In this document: positions 7,172 to 13,797 of the stretch, one piece after another | Layout of the letters: every line of letters starts with the position of its first letter | How positions within the stretch are numbered: position 1 is the stretch's first letter | From: Micromonosporaceae bacterium | GTDB lineage: Bacteria; Actinomycetota; Actinomycetes; Mycobacteriales; Micromonosporaceae | Direction: 5' to 3' | Length of the DNA stretch: 18,037 bases | Assembly: GCA_019690055.1 (NCBI GenBank) | Contig: JADGGF010000031.1 | Span: forward strand, 1 to 18,037 | The notes under the pieces: model-generated | Databases searched by the model: none | What the model was told of the DNA's origin: nothing | The model's input: the letters and a program-made list of their open reading frames with translations, nothing else | Translations under genes and position numbers: made by a program

Positions 7172-8179
7172 TCAGCTCCTTTCGGTGAGCGCGCCCTGCA
7201 GGTCGCGCCGCAGGACCAGGCGCTGGTACAGCAGCGCCGCGCCGAACGAGATGACGAACAGGATCACGGAGACCGCGCTGCCGTAGCCCCAGGAGCGGGC
7301 GAGGAAGCCCTCCGAGACCATGTACGTCGCCATCGTGTTCGCCGCACCGAGCGACCGGATCGCCTGGGTGGTGACCAGCCAGACCACGTCGAATACCTGC
7401 AGCGAACCGATCATCGACAGGAAGGCCCAGATCCGGATCGTCGGGCCGAGCAGCGGGAGCGTGACGTGCCACTGGATCTGCCACCAGCCCGCCCCGTCAA
7501 TCGCGGCCGCCTCGCTCAACTCCTCCGGCACGTTCGACAGCCCGGCCAGTAGCAGGATGATGGCGAAGCCGAGGTACTTCCAGGTGAGCACGCCCAGCAC
7601 GGTCCAGAGGACCAGGTTCGGGTCACCGAGCCACGAGCGCACCAACGAGTCCAACCCGAGGTCGCGCAGGACGGTGTCGAACACGCCGTCGTTCGTCAGG
7701 ATGAGCCGCCACATGACGCCGACGGTGACCTCGGCGAGCACATAGGGGACGAAGACGAGCATGCGGAACAGGGCACGTCCGCGGAAGCGGCGGTTCAGCA
7801 GGAGCGCGATGGCGATCGCCAGCGGGCCCTGGATCAGGAGGGACCCGAAGACGATCTTGATGTTGTTCATCAGCGCCGACTGGAACAGGGGGTCCTTCAG
7901 CGCCCCGTACGGTCCAATGTAGTTGTCCAGACCGATGAAGTCGCTCGGTGCCCCGCTGCCCCGCCACCGGAACAGGCTGTAGTAGACGGCGAAGCCCATC
8001 GGCACCAGGACGAAGAGGGTGTAGATGGCCACCGCTGGCAGCGTCAGGCCGATGATCTCGTACCACTTACGTCTGATGCGGGCCGCCCGCGACGAAGACT
8101 GGAAGGGCCGAGGCCCCGCCGACCCCGCGGATGCGAAGTCGACGAGGTCCTCGGCGTGAATCCGATTGGTGGTGGTCAC
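7172..8179 (-). CDS. ABC sugar transporter permease, MalF type
   Basis: First inner-membrane subunit of the CUT1 importer, 335 aa. A cytoplasmic N-terminal tail (about 1-40) precedes six predicted hydrophobic helices, the first about 42-68. The EAA motif is ELSEAAAIDG (220-229) followed by LP at 241-242. The GTG start (8179-8177) overlaps the TGA of the binding-protein gene as GTGA, so translation is coupled. The PYVLAEVTVGVMWRL segment (about 145-159) is typical of MalF-type permeases. No ATPase gene accompanies the pair, as is usual in actinomycetes that share MsiK among several sugar importers. Confidence 0.93.
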   Translation of the reverse strand: MTTTNRIHAEDLVDFASAGSAGPRPFQSSSRAARIRRKWYEIIGLTLPAVAIYTLFVLVPMGFAVYYSLFRWRGSGAPSDFIGLDNYIGPYGALKDPLFQSALMNNIKIVFGSLLIQGPLAIAIALLLNRRFRGRALFRMLVFVPYVLAEVTVGVMWRLILTNDGVFDTVLRDLGLDSLVRSWLGDPNLVLWTVLGVLTWKYLGFAIILLLAGLSNVPEELSEAAAIDGAGWWQIQWHVTLPLLGPTIRIWAFLSMIGSLQVFDVVWLVTTQAIRSLGAANTMATYMVSEGFLARSWGYGSAVSVILFVISFGAALLYQRLVLRRDLQGALTERS

Positions 8180-9501
8180 CGTGCTGCTGCCGCCTTCATG
8201 GCGTTGACGACATCCTCCGGCGTGCCGGAGCCCTCGAAGATCTTCACGATCGCGGCGTTCATCGGGTTACCGATGGTGGCGCCGTAGGTCGTGTCGAGCC
8301 ACAGGTAGGCGGTCTTGGCCTGAGCCGTCGCGTCGGCGATCTGCCGGAGCACCGGCTGCGTGATGGCCGCCTCCGCACCCTTGGCCACAGGCAGGCCGGA
8401 GCCGGTCGCGGCGTAGCCCTTCTGGACCTCGAGGGTCGACAGGTACTTGATGAACTCGACGCACTCGATTGGCGAGTTCTTGGCGCAACCCCAACCGTCG
8501 CCACCACCGAGGGCAGCGGTCGGGTCACCGGGCGCGCCCTCGACCTCCGGGAACGGGAACCAGCCGATCACCCGGTCGACGTACTCCGACTTCTCACCGT
8601 CGAAGTCCGAGGCGAAGGTGCTCGCGGTGCCGCGGAACCAGTCACCCATGAGCTCCATGGCGGACTTGCCGTTGCCGAACAGCGCGGCCGAACCATCCGC
8701 GACCGAGAACCGGGTGTTCAGGAAGTCCGGCTGGAACGGCTCGGTGGCCAGGAAGTCCTGGAGCAGCTCGCCGGCCTTGATGAAGCACTGGTCGTCGAAG
8801 TTGTGGTCGTTGGCGGCCGCCCGCAGCGCCTCCGGCGAGCAGGACCGGATGGCGAAGTTGTACCACCAGTGTGCGGCCGGCCAGTTGTCACCGGCACCGA
8901 CCGAAATCGGGATGACGCCGATGCCCTTGAGCTTCTCGATCGCCTCCTTGAGCTCGGTCATCGTCTTCGGCGTATCGGTGATGCCAGCCTGCGCGAACAG
9001 CTCCTTGTTGTAGAAGATGCCCTCCAGGCCCCAGCGGAACGGCACACCGTACTGCTTGCCGTCCACCTGCCACGGGTCCAGGGCGACGACGCTGTTCTTG
9101 AAGGCGTCGTCGAGGTACGGCGTGAGGTCCTTGAGGTAGTCACCGTCGCGGACCTGCTCGATGATCTCACCACCGCCCCAGACCATGAAGATGTCCGGCG
9201 GCGGCGCCCCGGCCTGTAGCGCGGCGGGGATGCGGGTCCGCTGCAGGGTCTCGTTCTCGATCGCCTCGATCTCGATGGTGACGGTCGGGTGCTGGTCCAT
9301 GAAGTCCCGGGCGACCTTTTCCCAGTACTGCTTGCCCGGACCCTCCTCCGAGGCGTTGTGCCACCAGACCAGGGTCACCGGCGAGTCGTAGGGAACATCG
9401 TCGGACGGCTGGTCGCTGCCGCCGCCACCACATCCGCTTGCTACCAGGGTCGTCGTCGCGAGCGCCGCCAAGGCGGCACGCGCGCGGCGCGTACTTGCCA
9501 T
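8176..9501 (-). CDS. Sugar-binding lipoprotein of ABC importer (family 1)
   Basis: Extracellular solute-binding protein, 441 aa, that captures the oligosaccharide for the two permeases. A lipoprotein signal is visible: Arg-rich start, hydrophobic core, lipobox VASGC with Cys24, then a Gly/Ser/Asp-rich linker. The mature part has the family-1 features TLVWWHNASEEGPG and PDIFMVWGGGE. ATG 9501 has an excellent ribosome site GAGGAG (9513-9508) 6 nt upstream and is the first gene behind the promoter at 9544-9571. Its place before two permeases and a GH3 gene, with a divergent LacI gene, matches BxlE-type xylobiose binding proteins. Cellobiose or other beta-glycosides remain possible. Confidence 0.94.
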   Translation of the reverse strand: MASTRRARAALAALATTTLVASGCGGGGSDQPSDDVPYDSPVTLVWWHNASEEGPGKQYWEKVARDFMDQHPTVTIEIEAIENETLQRTRIPAALQAGAPPPDIFMVWGGGEIIEQVRDGDYLKDLTPYLDDAFKNSVVALDPWQVDGKQYGVPFRWGLEGIFYNKELFAQAGITDTPKTMTELKEAIEKLKGIGVIPISVGAGDNWPAAHWWYNFAIRSCSPEALRAAANDHNFDDQCFIKAGELLQDFLATEPFQPDFLNTRFSVADGSAALFGNGKSAMELMGDWFRGTASTFASDFDGEKSEYVDRVIGWFPFPEVEGAPGDPTAALGGGDGWGCAKNSPIECVEFIKYLSTLEVQKGYAATGSGLPVAKGAEAAITQPVLRQIADATAQAKTAYLWLDTTYGATIGNPMNAAIVKIFEGSGTPEDVVNAMKAAAAR

Positions 9502-9543
9502 CGGTGTCTCCTCTTTGTTGGTGAGAGACCTGGACAGCGGGGA

Positions 9544-9571
9544 GTTTTACAGCCCCGTAACTGATTGTCAA
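9544..9571 (-). promoter_or_regulatory. Promoter of the transporter/xylanase operon
   Basis: On the minus strand a perfect TTGACA (9571-9566), a 16-bp spacer and TAAAAC (9549-9544) predict transcription from about 9537, giving a 36-nt leader with a strong ribosome site. The -35 box is embedded in the 11-bp palindrome GATTGTCAATC (9563-9573). Confidence 0.65.
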
Positions 9572-9593
9572 TCGGTGTCGATAACGTTTGCGA
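9563..9593. promoter_or_regulatory. Probable LacI operators in divergent promoter region
   Basis: Two palindromes lie between the divergent LacI and transporter genes: GATTGTCAATC (9563-9573), over the -35 of the minus promoter, and TCGATAACGTTTGCGA (9578-9593), with the AACGTT centre common among LacI operators and 12 of 16 positions symmetric. The second also overlaps the likely -35 of the LacI gene. Binding by the adjacent LacI would control both directions. This is inferred. Confidence 0.5.
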
Positions 9594-9618
9594 AACGAGC
9601 CGCGGGTGCGCCTATGAT
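9588..9618 (+). promoter_or_regulatory. Probable promoter of the second LacI gene
   Basis: TATGAT (9613-9618) is a near-consensus -10 box. The best -35 candidate is TTGCGA (9588-9593) with a long 19-bp spacer. Transcription would start at about 9625, precisely the in-frame GTG, so the message looks leaderless. Confidence 0.5.
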
Positions 9619-9624
9619 CCGGTC

Positions 9625-10623
9625 GTGGACCCAGTGCAACGCGTGAAGATGGCCGACGTGGCCCGGCGGGCCGGCGTGTCGGTCGCGACCGTCTCCAAAG
9701 TCGTCAACGGCCGCTACGGCGTTGCACAGGCGACCATCGACCGTGTGCGCCAGGTGATTGACCAGCTCGGGTACGAGGCGAGCCTGGGCGCGCAGAGCCT
9801 GCGCAGCCACCGGACGAACGTCCTCGGCATCCTGGTCGCCGAGTTCGAGCCGTTCTCGACCGAGCTGCTCAAGGGCGCCTCGCACGCGGCGGAGGGCACC
9901 GAGTACCAGTTGCTGGCCTGGTCGGGTGGCAACCGCGGCACCCGGGTGGGATGGGAGCGCCGCTCCCTGGCCCGGCTGTCGGGCAGCATCATCGACGGCG
10001 CCGTGCTGGTCACGCCGACGGTCGTGCAGGCCCCGCAAGGGTTCCACGTCGTCGCGGTCGACCCGCATGCCGGCCCGACCGGAATGCCGACGGTCGACTC
10101 GGACAACTTCGCCGGAGCCGTGCTCGCGACCCAGCACCTGCTCTCCCTCGGACATCGACGCATCGGCTTCCTTGGAGGCCGCCCCGACCTGGAGTCGGCG
10201 CGGCTGCGCGAGGCCGGGTTCCGCCACGCGATGTCGGAGGCGGGGGTCAAGGTGGACGAACGCTTCGTCCGGGTCGGCGGCTACCGGCCGGAGACGGCCG
10301 AGGGCCCGGCTCGCGAGCTGCTCTCCCGCACCCGCCGGCCGACAGCGATCTTCGCGGCCAACGACCTGTCGGCGATCGCCACGATGGAGGTCGCGTTCAG
10401 CCTGGGCCTCACGGTGCCGGACGACCTGTCCATCATCGGCTTCGACAACGTGCCCGAGTCGGCCCTGGCCACGGTGCCGCTGACCACCATCACGCAGCCG
10501 CTGCAGCGCATGGGCTACGAGGCGCTCCGCCTGCTGATCGACCTCATCGAGGGGGTCGACCGCGATACGCACGTCCGCCTGCCCACGCAGCTCGTGCGCC
10601 GCGCCTCCACCCGCGCGATCTGA
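9625..10623 (+). CDS. LacI-family regulator divergent from the transporter operon (BxlR-like position)
   Basis: Likely repressor of the minus-strand sugar importer/hydrolase operon. The protein has 332 aa with the LacI helix-turn-helix at its N-terminus (ADVARRAGVSVATVSKVVNG, about residues 10-29), a sugar-binding core, and the C-terminal signature LSIIGFDNVPESALATVPL followed by LTTITQPLQRMGYEA. The reading frame is open back to 9565, but GTG 9625 lies 7 nt after a TATGAT -10 box, and the helix-turn-helix then begins at the usual distance from the N-terminus. ATG 9649 is a further alternative. The divergent arrangement with a binding-protein gene matches bxlR in Streptomyces; I infer a xylo-oligosaccharide inducer. 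Confidence 0.92.
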   Translation: MDPVQRVKMADVARRAGVSVATVSKVVNGRYGVAQATIDRVRQVIDQLGYEASLGAQSLRSHRTNVLGILVAEFEPFSTELLKGASHAAEGTEYQLLAWSGGNRGTRVGWERRSLARLSGSIIDGAVLVTPTVVQAPQGFHVVAVDPHAGPTGMPTVDSDNFAGAVLATQHLLSLGHRRIGFLGGRPDLESARLREAGFRHAMSEAGVKVDERFVRVGGYRPETAEGPARELLSRTRRPTAIFAANDLSAIATMEVAFSLGLTVPDDLSIIGFDNVPESALATVPLTTITQPLQRMGYEALRLLIDLIEGVDRDTHVRLPTQLVRRASTRAI

Positions 10624-10691
10624 CCGCCGCCCCGCGGTCACCACACTCCGTACGCCTGTGCTCGCGTGGTGTTACCACTCGGCGCTGCTGT

Positions 10692-10747
10692 TGTCAGGAA
10701 GGACGCCTTGTTGACGGTTCTTGCCCAACAAGGACGCCTTCCTGACA
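10692..10747. terminator. Long hairpin between convergent genes (hairpin family copy 1)
   Basis: Arms 10692-10713 and 10726-10747 are 22 nt each and pair except for three central bases, around a 12-nt loop. The element sits between the convergent LacI (ends 10623) and kdgK (ends 10767) genes, so it probably terminates transcription from both sides. There is no T-run, which is common for actinobacterial terminators. Related copies occur at 12601-12656 and 16143-16200. The sub-unit AAGGACGCCTT can also fold locally with an ACG triloop. Confidence 0.75.
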
Positions 10748-10766
10748 CCGAGGCGGGCGGTGCCGT

Positions 10767-11861
10767 TCAGCGCTGCACGCGGGCGCTGCCGCCCTTGACG
10801 AGGTTCTCGACCTCCTTGAGCGAGGCCATCGAGGTGTCGCCCGGCGTGGTCATGGCCAGGGCGCCGTGGGCCGCGCCGTACTCCACGGCCAGGGACAGGT
10901 CGTAGCCCTGGAGCAGGCCGTAGATGAGCCCCGAGGCGAAACTGTCCCCACCGCCGACGCGATCGAAGATCTCCACGCCCCGTCGGAGGGTGGCCTCGAC
11001 GAAGCCGGTCTCGGCGGACCACGCGACGGCCCCCCAGTCGTTGACCGTGGCCGTACGGACGGTCCGCAGGGTCGTCGCCACGACATTGAGGTTCGTGAAC
11101 TCCTTGGTGACCTCGGTGATCATGCACCGGAAGTTCGCCGCATCCAGATTGTCGAGAGCCTCATTCGTGTCCGGCACCTCGAAGCCGAGGCAGGCGGTGA
11201 AGTCCTCCTCGTTGCCGATCATGACATCGGCCATCGTCGCCAGCCGCCGGTTCACCTCCTGCGCGCGGGCCTTCCCGCCCACCGCCTGCCACAGGCTCGG
11301 CCGGTAGTTGAGGTCGTAGGAGATCACGGTGCCGTGCCGGCGGGCCGCGGTCATCGCGGCCTCGATGACGTCGGGGGTCGTCGCCGACAGTGCGGCGTAG
11401 ATCCCGCCCGTGTGGAACCACCGTACGCCCTGGCGGCCGAACAGGTCATCCCAGTCCACATCGGACGGTCTCATCTGGCTGGCCGCCGAGTTCGCCCGAT
11501 CTGAGGTGCCGACCGCTCCGCGCAGGCCGAAGCCCCGCTCGGTGAAGTTCAGTCCATTACGGACGGTGCGGCCGATGCCGTCGTAGGGCACCCAGCGCAG
11601 GTAGGTCAGGTCCACGCCGCCGGTGAGCATGAGATCCTCGATGAGGCGACCCACGTCGTTGTCGGCCAACGCGGTCACGATCGCGGTGCGCAGCCCGAAG
11701 CACCGGCGCAGACCGCGAGCCACGTTGTACTCGCCGCCGCCCTCCCAGACGCGCAGCGTGCGGGCCGTCCGGACCCGTCCATCGCCGGGGTCGAGCCGCA
11801 GCATGACCTCGCCGAGCGCGACCAGGTCGTAGCGGCACTCCTGCGCCGGCCGGATGTTCAT
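10767..11861 (-). CDS. kdgK: 2-keto-3-deoxygluconate kinase (PfkB family)
   Basis: Phosphorylates KDG to KDPG with ATP. The 364-aa protein has the PfkB N-terminal pattern (ALGEVMLRLDPGDG at 15-28; WEGGGEYNVARGL at 39-51), SYDLNYRPSLW (181-191) and the C-terminal signature DRVGGGDSFASG, with the catalytic base Asp306. GGGD replaces the common GAGD. ATG 11861 overlaps the stop of eda as ATGA, so the two are translationally coupled. The pairing with KDPG aldolase is the main argument for KDG rather than ribose or fructose as substrate. It ends before the hairpin at 10692-10747. Confidence 0.88.
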   Translation of the reverse strand: MNIRPAQECRYDLVALGEVMLRLDPGDGRVRTARTLRVWEGGGEYNVARGLRRCFGLRTAIVTALADNDVGRLIEDLMLTGGVDLTYLRWVPYDGIGRTVRNGLNFTERGFGLRGAVGTSDRANSAASQMRPSDVDWDDLFGRQGVRWFHTGGIYAALSATTPDVIEAAMTAARRHGTVISYDLNYRPSLWQAVGGKARAQEVNRRLATMADVMIGNEEDFTACLGFEVPDTNEALDNLDAANFRCMITEVTKEFTNLNVVATTLRTVRTATVNDWGAVAWSAETGFVEATLRRGVEIFDRVGGGDSFASGLIYGLLQGYDLSLAVEYGAAHGALAMTTPGDTSMASLKEVENLVKGGSARVQR

Positions 11862-12535
11862 GCCGTCGCCTTCTTCCCGGGCTCGCCCGACTTGACCGCC
11901 TGCACCGCTTCGGCCACCAGCGCCGTGATCCGCGCCCAGTCCTTGGCGGTGAGCACGTCGGCCGGCACCATCCACGTACCGCCGACAGCGACCACGGCGG
12001 GAATGTCCAGATAGGACCGTAGGTTGTCGGCGTTCACCCCGCCGGTCGGGATGAACCGCACGGACCTGAACGGCGCGCTGAGCGCCTTGATCATCCCGAC
12101 TCCGCCGGCCTGCTCCGCGGGGAAGAACTTCACTGTGGACAGTCCTTCGTCGAGCGCCATCTGGATCTCCGTGGGAGTCATGACCCCCGGAAACGCCGGC
12201 ACCCCACGCTCCCGGCACCGACGCACCACGGCCGGCGAGAACCCGGGGCTCACCACGAACCGGGCCCCGGCCGCCACCGCCCGGTCGACCTGTTCCGGCG
12301 TCAGGACCGTACCGGCGCCCACGAGGAGGCCGTCGATCGCGGCCATCGCGGCGATCGCCTCGACGGCGGCGTCGGTCCGGAACGTCACCTCGGCGCAGGG
12401 CAGCCCGCCGGCCAGCAGCGCCTCACCGAGCGGGCGGGCCGCGCTCGCGTCCGGCAGGGCGATGACTGGCAGGAGCCGGTTCGCCTCGATCACCGCGAGG
12501 GTGCTATTGTGTTCAGGTACGTGAACGTAGGTCAC
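11858..12535 (-). CDS. eda: KDPG/KHG aldolase
   Basis: Cleaves 2-keto-3-deoxy-6-phosphogluconate to pyruvate and glyceraldehyde 3-phosphate (class I aldolase, Entner-Doudoroff type). Hallmarks in the 225-aa product are the proton-transfer Glu49 in EVTFRT, GAGTVLT (73-79), FVVSPGFSP (93-101), the Schiff-base Lys136 in TVKFFPA, and FIPTGGVN (161-168). The open frame extends to a TTG at 12571, but that TTG is the -35 box, so it cannot be the start. GTG 12535 lies at the predicted transcription start, and I chose it as a leaderless start. GTG 12493 would give 211 aa, closer to typical family length, but has no ribosome site. It is first in the operon with kdgK and is divergent from the IclR gene. 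Confidence 0.9.
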   Translation of the reverse strand: MTYVHVPEHNSTLAVIEANRLLPVIALPDASAARPLGEALLAGGLPCAEVTFRTDAAVEAIAAMAAIDGLLVGAGTVLTPEQVDRAVAAGARFVVSPGFSPAVVRRCRERGVPAFPGVMTPTEIQMALDEGLSTVKFFPAEQAGGVGMIKALSAPFRSVRFIPTGGVNADNLRSYLDIPAVVAVGGTWMVPADVLTAKDWARITALVAEAVQAVKSGEPGKKATA

Positions 12536-12545
12536 GTACGTGAAC
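12511..12545. promoter_or_regulatory. Tandem 16-bp palindromic operators over the eda start
   Basis: On the minus strand GTTCACGTACGTGACC (12545-12530) and GTTCACGTACCTGAAC (12526-12511) are each symmetric at 14 of 16 positions and share the ideal form GTTCACGTACGTGAAC. Their centres are 19 bp apart. The first covers the end of the -10 box and the start of transcription; the second lies within or just before coding sequence. The divergent IclR regulator is the natural candidate to bind them and repress eda-kdgK. Confidence 0.7.
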
Positions 12546-12571
12546 GATAGTCGGGCCGGGTCCGGCGTCAA
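12544..12571 (-). promoter_or_regulatory. Promoter of eda-kdgK
   Basis: Minus strand TTGACG (12571-12566), a 16-bp spacer and TATCGT (12549-12544) predict transcription from about 12537-12535, at the GTG used here as the eda start. Confidence 0.6.
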
Positions 12572-12600
12572 GACCCGGGGTCGACGACTGGGCGGCTGAT

Positions 12601-12656
12601 GTCAGGACGGACGCCCTCCTGACACCTTTTGCCCAGGAAGGACGCCTTCCTGACAC
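12601..12656 (+). repeat. Hairpin family copy 2, double hairpin ahead of iclR
   Basis: Two adjacent hairpins each have an ACG triloop: 12601-12610 pairs with 12614-12623 (9 of 10 bp), and 12634-12641 pairs perfectly with 12645-12652. The sequence aligns with the elements at 10692-10747 and 16143-16200, but its middle is changed so that the long cruciform is replaced by two short stems. It ends 15 bp before the IclR start codon, so it lies in that gene's leader and could affect its expression. Confidence 0.75.
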
Positions 12657-12671
12657 GAGCATGGAGCCACA

Positions 12672-13463
12672 GTGAGCACCGAACCGCAGGCACGACGCGC
12701 CGCCGAGACGGGCGCCTCGTTCCAGCCGGTGAAGTCGGCCGACCGGACGCTCGACGTCCTCGAGGCGCTCGCCGCCTCCGTGCAGCGACCGACGCTCGGC
12801 GAGCTGGCCCGCCGCCTCGGTATCCCGAAGAGCAGCCTGCACGGTGTCCTGCGCACACTGCAGGCCCGCGGCTGGGTCCGCGTGGACGAGACCGGGACCC
12901 GGTACGGCCTCGGCCTGCGCGCGCTGCGCGTCGGGGCGGCGTTCGTGGAGACGGACGACGCGGTGACGCTGCTGGCCCCCGTGCTCGACGAGCTGGCCGC
13001 GCGGTTCGGCGAAACCGTCCACTTGGGACGACTGGACGGAGCCGAGGTCGTGTACCTCGCCAAGCGCGAGTCGGTGCACCCGCTGCGGCTGTTCAGCGCC
13101 ATCGGACGCCGGTTGCCGGCGCATGCGACCGCGCTCGGCAAGGCACTGCTCGCCCAGCTGGACGAGGAGCGCCTGGCCGACCTGCTGCCGACGCCGTTGC
13201 CGCGTCTGACGTCGCACACGCTGACCGATCTGGAAGCGCTGCGGGCCGACCTCGCCGCGATCCGGGCAGCCGGCTACGCCGTCGATCGGGAGGAAAATAG
13301 CGAAGGAATTATCTGCGTCGCTGTTGCTGTGCCGGCCCACCGGGTGGGGCACCCGGGCCAACGGGAGGCCAGCGACGCGATCAGCATCTCGCTACCGGTG
13401 TCGCGTCACTCGGACGCCCTGCAGGAGCGCATCGCGGCCGCCCTGCTGGCCGCCGTCGCCTGA
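12672..13463 (+). CDS. IclR-family transcriptional regulator
   Basis: Likely regulator of the divergent eda-kdgK operon. The 263-aa protein has an N-terminal winged helix (TLGELARRLGIPKSSLHGVL, 41-60, followed by RTLQARGWV) and a C-terminal IclR effector domain with GRRLPAHATALGKALLAQL-type sequence (about 149-167) and GYAVDREENSEGIICVA (about 207-223). GTG 12672 is preceded by GGAG at 12663-12666. IclR proteins of the KdgR type respond to KDG or related acids, which suits the neighbours, but the ligand is inferred. A double hairpin of a dispersed repeat family sits immediately upstream in the leader. Confidence 0.93.
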   Translation: MSTEPQARRAAETGASFQPVKSADRTLDVLEALAASVQRPTLGELARRLGIPKSSLHGVLRTLQARGWVRVDETGTRYGLGLRALRVGAAFVETDDAVTLLAPVLDELAARFGETVHLGRLDGAEVVYLAKRESVHPLRLFSAIGRRLPAHATALGKALLAQLDEERLADLLPTPLPRLTSHTLTDLEALRADLAAIRAAGYAVDREENSEGIICVAVAVPAHRVGHPGQREASDAISISLPVSRHSDALQERIAAALLAAVA

Positions 13464-13797
13464 ATCGCGCGGCGGCCGAAGTTCGGTACGGGGCGAACGC
13501 CCGGGAGTTACCGGCGCCGGAACCGGGACGTACGCCGGACCGGTGCACAACCCAGGGACGGCGGCGTCAGCGACGGGCGTAGGCGGGGCGGGGGATGTGC
13601 GAGGCGAGATCGCGATCCGGCTCGAGACGCTTCACGCGGGTACCTCCCCAACTCCTGGAAACGATTTCATGCTGGTGCGCTGGCCACAGATCGCGTCAGA
13701 GTTTGGGCGGCCCCTAGTCCTGCCCTACGCTCTTGACACGTTGTGGAAACGATTCCACACTGGCCGGCAACACTGTGCACGGCGGAAGGTCAGGCTC
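13464..13797 (+). promoter_or_regulatory. Regulatory region of the third LacI gene with two cre-like operators
   Basis: This 334-bp stretch holds no gene. Two near-identical LacI-type operators lie 88 bp apart: TGGAAACGATTTCA (13656-13669) and TGGAAACGATTCCA (13744-13757). Both fit the TGNAANCGNTTNCA pattern known for CcpA/LacI-family sites. The second lies between a perfect -35 TTGACA (13733-13738) and a weak -10 CACACT (13756-13761, 17-bp spacer), which predicts autorepression, possibly with DNA looping to the first site. A ribosome site GGAAGG (13784-13789) precedes the GTG start. The first part (13464-13640) shows nothing I can name. Confidence 0.7.

Noticed and set aside
10692..10747. 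Possible CRISPR-like repeats among the GTCAGGAAGGACGCC hairpins
   Set aside because: Copies are kilobases apart, with no regular spacers and no cas genes.
12661..12675. Tiny ATG frame of four codons overlapping the iclR GTG
   Set aside because: Too short to assess; GTG 12672 has its own GGAG site, so the overlap is probably incidental.
13324..13797. N-terminal extension of the third LacI frame into the iclR gene
   Set aside because: The extension runs through the promoter and both operators; the helix-turn-helix begins at once after GTG 13798, which has a ribosome site.
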